From Pseudoalteromonas luteoviolacea (GTDB lineage Bacteria > Pseudomonadota > Gammaproteobacteria > Enterobacterales > Alteromonadaceae), in contig NZ_JAGJEH010000018.1 of the NCBI RefSeq assembly GCF_018100925.1, forward strand, positions 1 to 64,000: DNA of 64,000 nucleotides. The letters are read 5' to 3'. The notes under the pieces were generated by a model. The model had not been told where the DNA came from. It searched no databases and was given only the letters and a program-made list of their open reading frames with translations. Positions 9,101 through 17,800 of this stretch are shown here, in pieces (within the stretch, counting starts at the first letter, position 1; the number at the start of each line of letters is the position of its first letter). Made by a program: the position numbers and the translations under genes.

Positions 9101-9216
9101 TTGGTGTTGGGTGTACTCAACGCTGTTGTTGGGAACAGCAGGCTCATCATCAGCAGGCAATACCACTGCCAATGCGCATATATGCTTTGTCGTTTATCTC
9201 TTCTCGCTTGGTACAT
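6127..9216 (-). CDS. holH: HolH: secreted beta-propeller / dihaem cytochrome c-like protein
   Basis: About 1029 aa from the ATG at 9216, chosen over a GTG at 9267 because a GAAGG lies before it and a signal peptide follows (Arg/Lys-rich start, hydrophobic core ending in an Ala-Leu-Ser type cleavage region). The N-terminal half has repeated propeller blades of the YVTN/YncE type (DGKRLFVTN, NDIVFVANH, DGKRVYMAA, DGQMLYVAA). The C-terminal half has two haem-binding CxxCH motifs, CASCH and CEGCH, and ends with a Ca-binding-like DRDTDGLPDG. It should therefore work outside the cytoplasm and carry two haems. It is the last gene of the holothin operon, 99 bases after holG. The name follows gene order (eighth gene). 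Its role in holothin production is unknown; redox chemistry on the exported product or an unrelated function are both possible. Confidence 0.7.
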   Translation of the reverse strand: MYQARRDKRQSIYAHWQWYCLLMMSLLFPTTALSTPNTNKPDFIGFESGPVRPLAISPDGKRLFVTNIPDNRLEIFDITYTTPRLLGSVMVGMEPVAVAVLSNDIVFVANHLSDSVSVVNVRNPASAFVSKTLLVGDEPRDIVVTDPDGSGPASPRLFVATAHRGQHRTHSSIASVPGAGDPQLTTPGVGRADVWVFDSHQLGAELGGKPLKIMSFFSDSPRALAVSNDGKRVYMAAHFSHNRTALVNNFTICNGFEHAAPCETLDGQASPNGPVNAAGKGVLPGGLPAPAENFEGFKAPETSLIVQFDPNAGPADNDLNTGQFVDAQGRNWSNGVRMHLPDKDVFVIDALDLQEVAFHQSVGTTLFNMAVNPRTDVLYVSNTEAQNMKRYTGEGYNGKSLRGHIAESRITVITSADEHDQGGNNVIPRHLNKHIDYNQPVAPAEVKASSLSTPLEMVVSQDGQMLYVAAFGSQAIGTFNTTALENDTFVPSEASHIQLSAGGPGGLVLADNDKTLYVYTRFDNGVSVVDTRTKQEVDHVTLFNPEPESIVKGRPYLYDAKLTSSNGEASCASCHIFGDHDFIAWDLGDPNERVKNSSLPINLREFFEFASSFDPVGAERLAALNGDAEVNQFHPLKGPLLTQTLRGISTHGAMHWRGDKLNGVFTADPDNPTLDDAFDEALSFINFAPSYASVNGMAEPLSKSQMLEFWAFTKALFMPPNPVRNLDNSLTPSQQNGRDFFFGLKEDVTMPDGTEITVTRRAVFLSELDNILLNQSTGMDFVGGFSCEGCHALEPEKGFFGTNGRQNIEDPQILKIPHLRNLANRVGAFGIVPNEDVNMHTVPDPSVFDFKGDQIKGFGFLKDGGVDTIGNFFGSSRFFDSGKGTGFQTTQQRLDTEQYMFVFPGDLAPIVGQQITLNHYTDTGFERVKLLLKRAREKFVSKTLGGETVEADVVAKCLVHGKPRGFLYNQYGLFTSDRGFPLLTLGLVFRLCHGPVTFTAVPPGSGYRIGIDRDTDGLPDGFDWFRWGH

Positions 9217-9315
9217 ACCTTCACACCTTCTAATTATTGTTGTTGTGAAAGCCAACTGGAGAAACACGCAACACCCAGTTGACCTGTTTTCGCTTTAATA
9301 CCTTGGCGCGCTTTG

Positions 9316-9879
9316 TTAACTTCCAATGTTGTCGCGTAAAATGGCGATCACATCCTCTGGGCTTGGAAAAGAAGGGTGTCCCACCATACGTGCCAGCGAT
9401 ACATCAAAGTTTTCGTGCCAAACCGGCTCGACCACTTGATAACCATCTTCTCGCAATTGCTGCACATTTCTGCGTACAGCGGGCTTTTCCCACATACTGG
9501 CCCCCATCACTGGAAAAAACAGCACGGGATAAGTTGCAGCCATAATAATGGTGGCGAGTCGATTAGGAGCACTGCCCGTTGCCACAGCTGCTAAGGTGTT
9601 AGCAGTCGCAGGCATCACGGCCACAATGTCATGATCAGCAATGATCCTAGAAGGTTTATCCGTTGGCCAATCTTCAGGCTTTTCACCACTGATCACCCGA
9701 TCTGCGAACAGTGCGATGGTGGTCGCCGGAATAAAAACCTCGGCTGATTTAGTCATCAATACCGTTAAAGTACAATCTATGTTGGCTTTAATTGTTTGCA
9801 AATACTTAGGAAGTAAAACGATATCCACGGATCCAGAGACGCCTATCAGGATACGCGCTTTCTTTTTATGTTCGTCCAT
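9316..9879 (-). CDS. holG: HolG: HFCD-family flavoprotein (decarboxylase-like)
   Basis: A 187-aa flavoprotein of the family that includes phosphopantothenoylcysteine decarboxylase and lantibiotic EpiD. It has the N-terminal GVSGS turn and the FMN-binding PATANT motif (about 95-100). In dithiolopyrrolone clusters such a protein is thought to remove the carboxyl group of a cysteine unit. Two catalytic residues look changed: the His that normally lies 14 residues before the first Pro of PATANT aligns with Pro, and the PxMNxxMW motif reads PVMGASMW, with Gly for Asn. FMN binding seems kept, but the standard oxidative decarboxylation mechanism may not be. The gene lies 38 bases after holF, in operon order. 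Confidence 0.8.
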   Translation of the reverse strand: MDEHKKKARILIGVSGSVDIVLLPKYLQTIKANIDCTLTVLMTKSAEVFIPATTIALFADRVISGEKPEDWPTDKPSRIIADHDIVAVMPATANTLAAVATGSAPNRLATIIMAATYPVLFFPVMGASMWEKPAVRRNVQQLREDGYQVVEPVWHENFDVSLARMVGHPSFPSPEDVIAILRDNIGS

Positions 9880-9917
9880 CTTTTTCTACCAATAATTAGT
9901 GTAATTTAGGTTAATAC

Positions 9918-10379
9918 TTACTCGGTCCCCGGAGGCGCTTCTCCCCATCCCCACCGCGGCACGGTTTCTCGTTTTGAGGGGGGCGCATCCGGTTGCGAAT
10001 TAGCCAGTGCTCGTCGAGAGCCCCATTCGATGTATGCTACAAAAGCGGAACGAAACTCGGGATCGTCTGGCAGCTCAATTTCATCGGCTGTTTGCAACAT
10101 CAGTGCAACCCAGCGTTCTCGCTGCTCCGGCTGGATCTTTCTCCCTCGATGCCTTCGGATCATAGTTTTAAAGCCACCGCGCTCTTCGGTATAAATCGAA
10201 GTGCCGCCGAGTACCTCTTCAAACCACATTGCAACATGAGTGTGATGGTCATCTGCCATATGTTGGAAAAGCGGCTGCAACAAGTCATCTTGCTTCACTT
10301 TTTCATAAAATTTTTCTAATAGGGTGGCCACGGCTTCCCGTCCCCCCATCCATTCAAATAATGTCGGCTGTTGTGTCAT
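9918..10379 (-). CDS. holF: HolF: group II truncated haemoglobin
   Basis: A globin of about 153 aa from the ATG at 10379 (an upstream start at 10418 lacks support). It shows the short two-over-two globin pattern: a GG turn near the N terminus (GGREAV), Phe and Tyr of helix B (KFYEKV), the His-containing E helix region (HHTHVAMW), a conserved RGRKI and RWVALM with Trp at the G8 position typical of group II, and a proline-rich tail. Globins of this sort occur in other dithiolopyrrolone clusters (HlmG in the holomycin cluster). The substrate is unknown; handling O2, peroxide or sulfur-bound intermediates is possible. It sits between holE and holG in the operon. Confidence 0.85.
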   Translation of the reverse strand: MTQQPTLFEWMGGREAVATLLEKFYEKVKQDDLLQPLFQHMADDHHTHVAMWFEEVLGGTSIYTEERGGFKTMIRRHRGRKIQPEQRERWVALMLQTADEIELPDDPEFRSAFVAYIEWGSRRALANSQPDAPPSKRETVPRWGWGEAPPGTE

Positions 10380-10438
10380 TATTTTTCTCTTTATTCGGGC
10401 GTGATTATGTCTAATCAATGGCGCATAAGGCGCTATGA

Positions 10439-11323
10439 TCAGCCGAGTTCCAATGATGCAATGGCTTGAATTTTGTGCTTTTCACCTTGTGGCTCTGTGC
10501 CTCTGTACATGCGGAATGTATGAAATATCTCCTCATACCCTAACGCTTTTAAGGTGTTGATAAAACCAAGATCCAACGTCGGTGCATCAATTGTTACCTG
10601 TGTGCCAAGTGGCACCTGTGCCATCGCCACAGCGAACAGCTTCTCGCCGACCGCTTGATTTTCGGCATAGAGAGGACCCAATCGGTAACCATCTGTGGAG
10701 CGGCGGATCCCGACCACACCTAAGACCCCATCACCAGACTCTATTAAAAAGCCGTGACGCCCCTCTCCGCTGAACCAGTTTTGCAATAGCGCAGCACGTG
10801 AATAGCCAGTAATTTTCGCATCAAATTCAATGACCGCTTCGATATTGTCAGCCGTAATATTTTGCACGCCTTGCGGTGCATCAACTTGTTGGTTATGCAC
10901 CCCAACCAACCTCGAAGTTTCATAGTGAGTGACAAACCCGCCTTTTTTGTAATTTTCTTCCTGTTCAGGCATGCCATCAAGCCCAACTGAGCGCTTGTCA
11001 CAGTGATGAAATGCATCGTAACTCAAACGCAACCCATACCCTTTACCACGGGCACCAGGTGCAACTAAATAAAACCCAGCATAGGCATACTCATCACTAT
11101 AATTAACAACGGATACCGAAGCGACCGGCTCTCCATTCACATAGCCCAAGTAAAAGCCCTGATCATCAATGTTAAAAAAGCACTCGGTATCACCTAGACC
11201 CAAATCCCACTTTTCAGCGAGCGCCCATTCATTAACAATTTGCCACTCTTCCAAAGTCGCAGGTTTTGACGTCCACGACTGGTGGTCCTGTGTTAATTTA
11301 TAACTATCTAATTTTTCGCTCAT
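10439..11323 (-). CDS. holE: HolE: GNAT-fold acyltransferase joining holothin and acyl chain
   Basis: About 294 aa from the ATG at 11323, preceded by GGAGAG at a good distance; the open frame further upstream starts only on TTG. The first domain (about 20-150) is a GNAT acetyltransferase with the acyl-CoA binding motif A, here ARGKGYGLRLS, and a following N-F-x-x-GF-like segment. The second half is a related C-terminal domain. In holomycin producers the homologue acetylates holothin. For thiomarinol I recall that HolE takes the marinolic acid CoA thioester made by TmlU and forms the amide with holothin. It lies fifth in the operon, which agrees with the letter E. Confidence 0.85.
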   Translation of the reverse strand: MSEKLDSYKLTQDHQSWTSKPATLEEWQIVNEWALAEKWDLGLGDTECFFNIDDQGFYLGYVNGEPVASVSVVNYSDEYAYAGFYLVAPGARGKGYGLRLSYDAFHHCDKRSVGLDGMPEQEENYKKGGFVTHYETSRLVGVHNQQVDAPQGVQNITADNIEAVIEFDAKITGYSRAALLQNWFSGEGRHGFLIESGDGVLGVVGIRRSTDGYRLGPLYAENQAVGEKLFAVAMAQVPLGTQVTIDAPTLDLGFINTLKALGYEEIFHTFRMYRGTEPQGEKHKIQAIASLELG

Positions 11324-11340
11324 TATTCTCTCCAAATTTG

Positions 11341-12477
11341 CTAAAGGCCAATCGACTTTCCAATTACTTCTTGCAACACTTCACTGGTGCCACCATAGAT
11401 TTTCTGCACTCTGCTATTTACCCAATGCTTCCCCATGCTGGAGTCACTCATGTAACCCGATGCGCCGTGCAATTGCATGCACTGCTCAGCCACTTTGACC
11501 TGCAAATTGGTTGTCCATAACTTGGCGCGTGCCGCGTCATCGACATTGAGTTTTTTGCGATTAAACTTGTCAATCGCATCATTGAGATAGATCCGGGCAA
11601 TCTTGACTTCGGTATCTAAATTGGCGAGTGTGAACTTATTGTGTTGCAAAGAGCCTATAGGTTGACCAAATGCAATACGGTTTTTGCTGTATTCCAGCGT
11701 CTCTTTTAATATGGTTTCAGCGGTGGCCACTGCTACTGACGAAATACTTAAACGCTCTCGGGTCATGGCCGTCATAAAATAATAGCTGCCCATGTTTTCA
11801 CGGCCGATTAGGTTGTCTGCAGGCACATGACAATCCTCAAAATAAAGCGCGGCAGTGTCACTGGCATGCCATCCTAACTTCTTCAACGCGGCACCTCGTG
11901 TAAAGCCACTCAAACCTCGTTCAAGGGCCAATAAGCTCAGTCCTTGACCGCGTTGGCCGCTGCCCGTTTGTACCGCGGTTACAACAATGTCAGCGTTGAC
12001 GCCATTGGTAATATACGCCTTGCTCCCATTGACCACATATTTTTCTCCGTCGCGCACTGCTGTGGTCTTTATTTCTGTTGAGTCAGATCCGCCCCCAGGT
12101 TCAGTGGTGGCAATCGCAGCGACTTTTTCACCACTACACAGCGCTGGCAGCCAACGTTTTTTTTGTTGCTCTGTGCCATGCGCGTTGATGTAACTGGCCA
12201 AAACATCGTTGTGAGAAATAATGATAGGTGCTGTCAGTCCAGCGCTGATCAGCTCTTCTGTCAGTATAACAGTATGAGAGATGCCCTTGCGACCTTGACC
12301 ACCATACTCAGGATCAATCTCCATACCAAGTAACCCTGCTTCACCCATTTTTTTCCAAAATGAGCGGTCCACTAATCCCTGTTGTTCCCACTGCGCTTGA
12401 TAGGGCACAGCTTCTCGTTGCAAAAAGTCTCGGCAGTATTCTCTAAACTCATTGTGCGATTCGATATCTTTACTCAC
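11341..12477 (-). CDS. holD: HolD: acyl-CoA dehydrogenase-like flavoenzyme
   Basis: A 378-aa FAD enzyme. The acyl-CoA dehydrogenase landmarks are present: GLLGMEIDPEYGG near residue 50, ATTEPGGGSD (about 119-128), YITNG, and the C-terminal QLHGASGYM and IYGGTSEVL. The Gly in IYGGT is as in long-chain or isovaleryl-type enzymes, whose catalytic Glu lies elsewhere, so I do not call the base. The start is GTG at 12477 with GAGGGG before it. In dithiolopyrrolone assembly such an enzyme is thought to oxidise the Cys side chain or backbone (Calpha-Cbeta) while it is bound to the carrier protein. It lies 18 bases after holC. Confidence 0.87.
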   Translation of the reverse strand: MSKDIESHNEFREYCRDFLQREAVPYQAQWEQQGLVDRSFWKKMGEAGLLGMEIDPEYGGQGRKGISHTVILTEELISAGLTAPIIISHNDVLASYINAHGTEQQKKRWLPALCSGEKVAAIATTEPGGGSDSTEIKTTAVRDGEKYVVNGSKAYITNGVNADIVVTAVQTGSGQRGQGLSLLALERGLSGFTRGAALKKLGWHASDTAALYFEDCHVPADNLIGRENMGSYYFMTAMTRERLSISSVAVATAETILKETLEYSKNRIAFGQPIGSLQHNKFTLANLDTEVKIARIYLNDAIDKFNRKKLNVDDAARAKLWTTNLQVKVAEQCMQLHGASGYMSDSSMGKHWVNSRVQKIYGGTSEVLQEVIGKSIGL

Positions 12478-12495
12478 TGCTATCCCCTCGGTTCC

Positions 12496-13239
12496 CTAAC
12501 ATACCGGTTGCTCAGACACTAACCCTTGCAACATTTCTCGCTCCACCACATCCCAATTGTCATAAATTGCAAAATGGTCGCCAGCCACTTCCACGTGTTT
12601 TGTTTTGCCAGTGGAGTGCTCCTGCCAAGCGAAGACATCCCGCTCTGGCACATCAAAGTCTTTTGACGCGGTAATAAGGGTTAGTGGCTGTTTAACTCGC
12701 ATGTGTTTTAACGCGCCAAACTGACTTTTCACTGTGTAGTCACTGCGAAGCTGCTTGATCAGTCGGTTGGCGATCAAAGGCTGGTTCAGTACCGCCTCGG
12801 GCGTGCCTTTATCTCTTCTGATTTTTTCCAAGATCGCCTCATCGCTTAGCAAATGCAGGTTTTCCTGTTCTTGCACGCAGGGGGCAGGCGAAGCAGAAAT
12901 GATACTAAATGTCGGTCTCATCCCGTATTTACGCTCTAGCAATTGGTTTACCGCCATGCTGATCACGCCACCAAAGCTATGCCCAAATGTGATCCAATCC
13001 TGACACTGATCTTGTGCACTGACATAGTGCAAATGTAACGCATCGGCGAGTTTATTTACTAACTCGTCCAACTCTTGAATGTGTGCCTCTCCACCTAATG
13101 CGCCTCTACCTGGGATCTCAATCGCTTTGAACAACAGCTGAGACTGTTCCTGCGCATATTTACTCCACGCGTTATATACCGCAGCCCCCGCCCCCAAGTG
13201 CGGAAATGCGTACACAACTCTTTTTTTATCCACACTCAT
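12496..13239 (-). CDS. holC: HolC: type II thioesterase
   Basis: A 247-aa alpha/beta hydrolase of the GrsT/RifR type. Nucleophile Ser is in GHSFGG (about 87-92), the oxyanion region is AFPHLGAG near residue 14, and the His is in AGDHFAIY near the C terminus. HolA has no thioesterase domain of its own, so HolC may release the product or clear mis-loaded groups from the HolA carrier domain. The start ATG overlaps the stop of holB by four bases (ATGA), which suggests translational coupling. Confidence 0.88.
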   Translation of the reverse strand: MSVDKKRVVYAFPHLGAGAAVYNAWSKYAQEQSQLLFKAIEIPGRGALGGEAHIQELDELVNKLADALHLHYVSAQDQCQDWITFGHSFGGVISMAVNQLLERKYGMRPTFSIISASPAPCVQEQENLHLLSDEAILEKIRRDKGTPEAVLNQPLIANRLIKQLRSDYTVKSQFGALKHMRVKQPLTLITASKDFDVPERDVFAWQEHSTGKTKHVEVAGDHFAIYDNWDVVEREMLQGLVSEQPVC

Positions 13240-14861
13240 TGTAGTGCTCCTACTTTTAAACTATTGGCGATCCGCTCCGCTACCATAATGGTGGTTAAAT
13301 TGGTCGGCATCGACGGGACACGTGGGAACAGCGAGGTATCGGCGACCGTGATCCCTTCAAGACCATGAAGCTTGCCCTGTTCGTCAGCGGCTGTGCCCGC
13401 TTGACCGGGCTCGCCCATACACACAGTGCCTGAGGCATGCCAACCAGGGTTTACGAGGTTTTTCATCGCATTGTGCATAACAACATCATTGTTGATCATG
13501 GAGTCGGACCAGATAGGAATGTCCTCTAGACAGTCAGCAAGTTTCTCGTGTCGTATCACCGACCAAATCTTTCTCACTCCACCTATCAAACGCTTTATAT
13601 CTTCATCGTGTTGGCGAATAGGAAAATCTATCACAGGGCTGGTTTTTGCACATGGCGTTTCAATAAACACCCGGCCGCGTGCCTGAGGCCGCATCAACAT
13701 CACCGAGGCGCCCACAAGCATGGTGTCTTCCCCTTGTTGACTAAATCTCGGTACCGTTTTGCTACTCACATTGTTGAGCAGGCCAATTTGCACATCAATT
13801 TGGCTGTCATGACCACTGGGTAATCGGGCAGCGACCTGTCGCCATGGCGAACCAGTGGTGCATAGCGCTTGTTTGGGCTTGGCCCACAACACTACGGCAC
13901 TGTGATCTTGTAAGTTGCCCCCTACAGCAGGTAAATCTGCTACCACAGGGATCCCGAGCTTGTCTAAGTGAGTTGCATCCCCCACGCCTGAACGCTGTAA
14001 AATTGCCGCGCTGCCAATCGCGCCAGCACAGAGCACCACATGTTTCGCCTGTAGTTCACGCGCTGAGTTGCCTTGTAGTACCCTAACCCCAGTCGCTTTG
14101 TTTCCCGAAAACTGCACATGAGAAACCATAACATCGGTTAAAACATGGAGGTTTTTCCGACCACGCATAGGTTCAAGATACGAGCGATACACATCCAGTC
14201 GCTCAGCTTCGTGACCAACATTGGAAGGGACCAATCCCACACTCGTTTGCTCACCGTGGTTTAAATCTTCAGTATAGGGAATGTGATGTTCTTGACAGAT
14301 CTGAGAGAAGAGCACATCCAATGGGTGCAGTTCAGCCTCAGAGGGCCGCCGGATCCGCAAGTAGCCATCTTTACCATGGCGGTCGGTGTCGCCAAAATCT
14401 GCATCCGCTTCTAAATGATCAAACCAGGGTTTTACTTTATCCCATTGCCAGTTTGGACAGCCCAGTTTAGCCCATGTATCAAAGTCACTGGGAAACCCGC
14501 GCAGCGCCACAGCGCCATTGACCGCTGATGAACCGCCCATCACTTTGCCCGCTTTGTAGCCAAATAATTTATCCGGCGCACGCTTGCCCGGTTTCGCGGG
14601 CGCCTCAGGCTGTTCTGATAAGAAGCGATTACTGCCACTGAGGTTCGCTTCATAATCCCAATTATACCCATCCAAAACCAATTGAGAGGCATCTCTTAGT
14701 GGGCTATTTTCCTCATTTGCATCCGAGTCCTGACCTGCCTCAATTAATAGCACCGAGACCTGCTCATCTTCAGACAATCGAGCAGCCATGACACATCCGG
14801 CCGTTCCGCCCCCAATAACAATGTAATCAAAAACTTGATTATGTACTTCATCGCTGTACAT
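13236..14861 (-). CDS. holB: HolB: GMC-family FAD oxidoreductase
   Basis: A 541-aa glucose-methanol-choline oxidoreductase. The N terminus has the FAD-binding GGGTAGCVMAARLSE motif and a following LLIEAG; GGSSAVNGAV (about 111-120) is the first GMC signature; the active-site His is in WHASGTVCMG and the last helix has PTNLTT. These enzymes normally oxidise alcohols, but in dithiolopyrrolone clusters the equivalent (HlmD in holomycin) is held to carry out one of the oxidations of the Cys-Cys skeleton. The gene begins 11 bases after holA, with an AAGGAAA site before its ATG, and shares ATGA with holC. Confidence 0.87.
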   Translation of the reverse strand: MYSDEVHNQVFDYIVIGGGTAGCVMAARLSEDEQVSVLLIEAGQDSDANEENSPLRDASQLVLDGYNWDYEANLSGSNRFLSEQPEAPAKPGKRAPDKLFGYKAGKVMGGSSAVNGAVALRGFPSDFDTWAKLGCPNWQWDKVKPWFDHLEADADFGDTDRHGKDGYLRIRRPSEAELHPLDVLFSQICQEHHIPYTEDLNHGEQTSVGLVPSNVGHEAERLDVYRSYLEPMRGRKNLHVLTDVMVSHVQFSGNKATGVRVLQGNSARELQAKHVVLCAGAIGSAAILQRSGVGDATHLDKLGIPVVADLPAVGGNLQDHSAVVLWAKPKQALCTTGSPWRQVAARLPSGHDSQIDVQIGLLNNVSSKTVPRFSQQGEDTMLVGASVMLMRPQARGRVFIETPCAKTSPVIDFPIRQHDEDIKRLIGGVRKIWSVIRHEKLADCLEDIPIWSDSMINNDVVMHNAMKNLVNPGWHASGTVCMGEPGQAGTAADEQGKLHGLEGITVADTSLFPRVPSMPTNLTTIMVAERIANSLKVGALQ

Positions 14862-14872
14862 TGACGCTTTCC

Positions 14873-17800
14873 TTATTCTACTTCGGTCTCGTGGTCCTTG
14901 TGGATGAGTTGGGCAAAATATTGAATATTTGAGTTCATAAATAGCCCTTCCACGATCTCTTGTTCGGTATCAGTATTGATGCCAAATTGCTCTCTGATCG
15001 TGCCTATTAACGCCACAGCATGTAATGAGTCTCCACCAATATCAAAAAAGCCGCTGGTCACATCGACCGAATCATGCTGAAGCTGCTTGATCCAGATATC
15101 AAGCAGTGCAGCTTCGATTTCATTGCCCGCTTGCACACTCTGCTCCGCCTCGTTGTCCAGATCTTGCCAAGGGCTAGGCAGTTCGTTGTGACTTATTTTT
15201 CCGTTGCTGGTAAGTGGCATCGCATCCAACACAATATAATAAGACGGGATCATATAGTTGGGGAGTTCACGCTGGGCGAGGTTTCGCAACTGGGTTTGCA
15301 GCGCGTCATGATCTAACTCAGCTTGAGGCTTATCAGAAACAATCCATGCGACGATGTGCCTCTGTCCTGTTCTTGGGTGTGCTGGCGCCCCCACCACGAC
15401 ATGGCTAATGTGTTCATGATCCAATAAACATACTTCAACTTCACCAAGTTCAACTCGATAGCCGTTGATCTTAACTTGATTGTCTTCTCGTCCTAAAATC
15501 TCAATGTACCCATCGGCGATGTATTTTCCTAAGTCACCAGTTTTATACAAGCGCTCTCCCGTTACAGGGTGGTCAAAAAAGCGCTGGGCAGTTTTTTCTT
15601 TATCGCCAAGATACCCTTGTGCAACCCCTTCACCGGCAATGTACAGCTCACCTGTCACCCAACGCGGGCAGTGAGACAGCCACTCGTTTAATACATGGAA
15701 ACGTTGGTTTGCCAATGGCTTGCCGTAAGGAATACTCGACCATTTGTCATCAACGGCTTGAATAGGGTAGAAAATAGACCAAATGGAGCCTTCGGTTGCG
15801 CCGCCCAAACTGATGACTTCACAGTGCGGCAATACTTCTTTGATGCGGTCGGGCAAATCAACCGGGATCCAGTCACCGCTCATCAATACCAACCTGAGTT
15901 TTGACTGAGATAAATTGTGGGTATTTTTGTCTACCAATGCTTTCATTGGTGCCGGAACACTATTCCAAATTGTCACGTCATGCGCGACCAACTCTTCATA
16001 CCACAAAAGCGGATCTTGTGCCGATTCAGGCTTGCCAAAGACGACCCGTCCTCCGGCACCGAGCACACCAAAATAATCGTATACAGATAAATCAAATCCA
16101 GCAGGGGCTACGGAGAGTACCGCATCATCGCTGCTAACATTAAAGCGACGATTAATATCTATTACCGTATTGGCGGCGTTGCGATGGGAGATCATCACGC
16201 CTTTGGGCTCTCCGGTGGACCCTGATGTGAAGATCACATACGCCAAATCATCCAGCTCGGGAACGGGGTGTGATACTGTTGATGCAGTCTGCGTAGCGTC
16301 ATATCCGAATAAGTCACAGTGCGGGACATCGCTGATCTGCGTAAAATCAGCTAGGGTATTTGTGTCTCCAACCACCCCTTTGGCATCACAGCGCTCTAGT
16401 AATTTCACTTTTCTGGCACTGGGTAGATTAGGGTCTATCGCCACATAAGCGGCTCCCGATAACAAAACACCGACTATCGCAATGACCAGATCTGGGCCTT
16501 GTTGCTGAGTGACGGCCACTATATCATTGGCGCAGATATTAACATTGCGACCGATCTGATTGGCAATCCACTGTGCTTTGTTGAGCAGCTCTGAGTAAGT
16601 GACTTGGCGATCACCTTGTACCAAGGCAACCTGATCAGGGTATTTGTGCGCTGCGTTTAGCACTAAATCTTGTAGTAAAGTCGGGTTGAGCGCTATCTCC
16701 GTGTCATTTGCTTGTTGTCGTGCTCTGGCATCCTGCTCAGGTAAATCAACAACCTCACCTTGCTTATCAAGCAATTTTGCATCGCTGGCACAGGCATTTA
16801 ACAACGTCAGATACGCTTCTTGCATCTCTTGGATCATGCCATCTGGGAATAACTCTTCAACATAGTTCCAATTTATCGTTACTTGCCCTTGTTCATAGGT
16901 AAGCTGATTTTCTAACCACAGCTGCGGCGTTGTATTACTCATATACCGACTGTGAATACCAGGCCAAGAAGGGCTTTTCACGACTTCTTGTAGGTCATAG
17001 TCGAGTGTATTACTAAATACCACAGGGAATGATGCCGCGCGATTTGATTGACTTTGCTTGGTCAGTGCTCTTAGCACCTTGATGCTATTGTGGGACGAGT
17101 GCAGGCGATTGCTGATGATGGATGATTGTAAGGCCAATAATCGCTGGGAAAATGTCTCGCTTTTTCCTCCCTCGACAGGCAACAACACAGGTTGTAAAAA
17201 GTTACCCACCGTGTGTTCTACACCTTCAAAATAGGGGCGACGACTCATTTGGGTCACGGTCAGGGTGAAGTTCTGTGCCTTTGACCACTGACGAACCACC
17301 TCTGCATAGGCGCCAAGAAATAAAGTTTCGAGTGTCATTCCGCCGTTGTGTGCAACGACTCGTAGTTGCTCAATGAGCGTTGCTGGCAAAGATTTAGACA
17401 AGCGACAAAACTGTGGTTGAGACAGTAAACTAGGTGCCTTTTTTAACGGCATTTCAGGTGCTTGTGGCAATTTATTGAGTTTGTCTTCCCAGTATGCCAC
17501 ATCTTTTCGACCTTGCGCTTCATCAGTGAGTAATGCTTCACAATTTAAGTAATCACTGAAGCTAGGCCGTGATTGCGTGGCCACAGTGCCATTTTGATAA
17601 TGGTCAAACCAATCTTGTAGCACGAGATATACGCTGTGCATATCGACAAAAATTAAATCAAAATAGATTGCCAGGCGAACTAGGCCCGTGTCTAGACGAA
17701 TGGCCTTGATCACAAAAGAAGGGGCTTTATCTAAAGGTAATAATGTAGTCTCTAACTCATGGCGATGTGCGGCCAATGCAGCTTGCTGCTCCTGTTTTTC

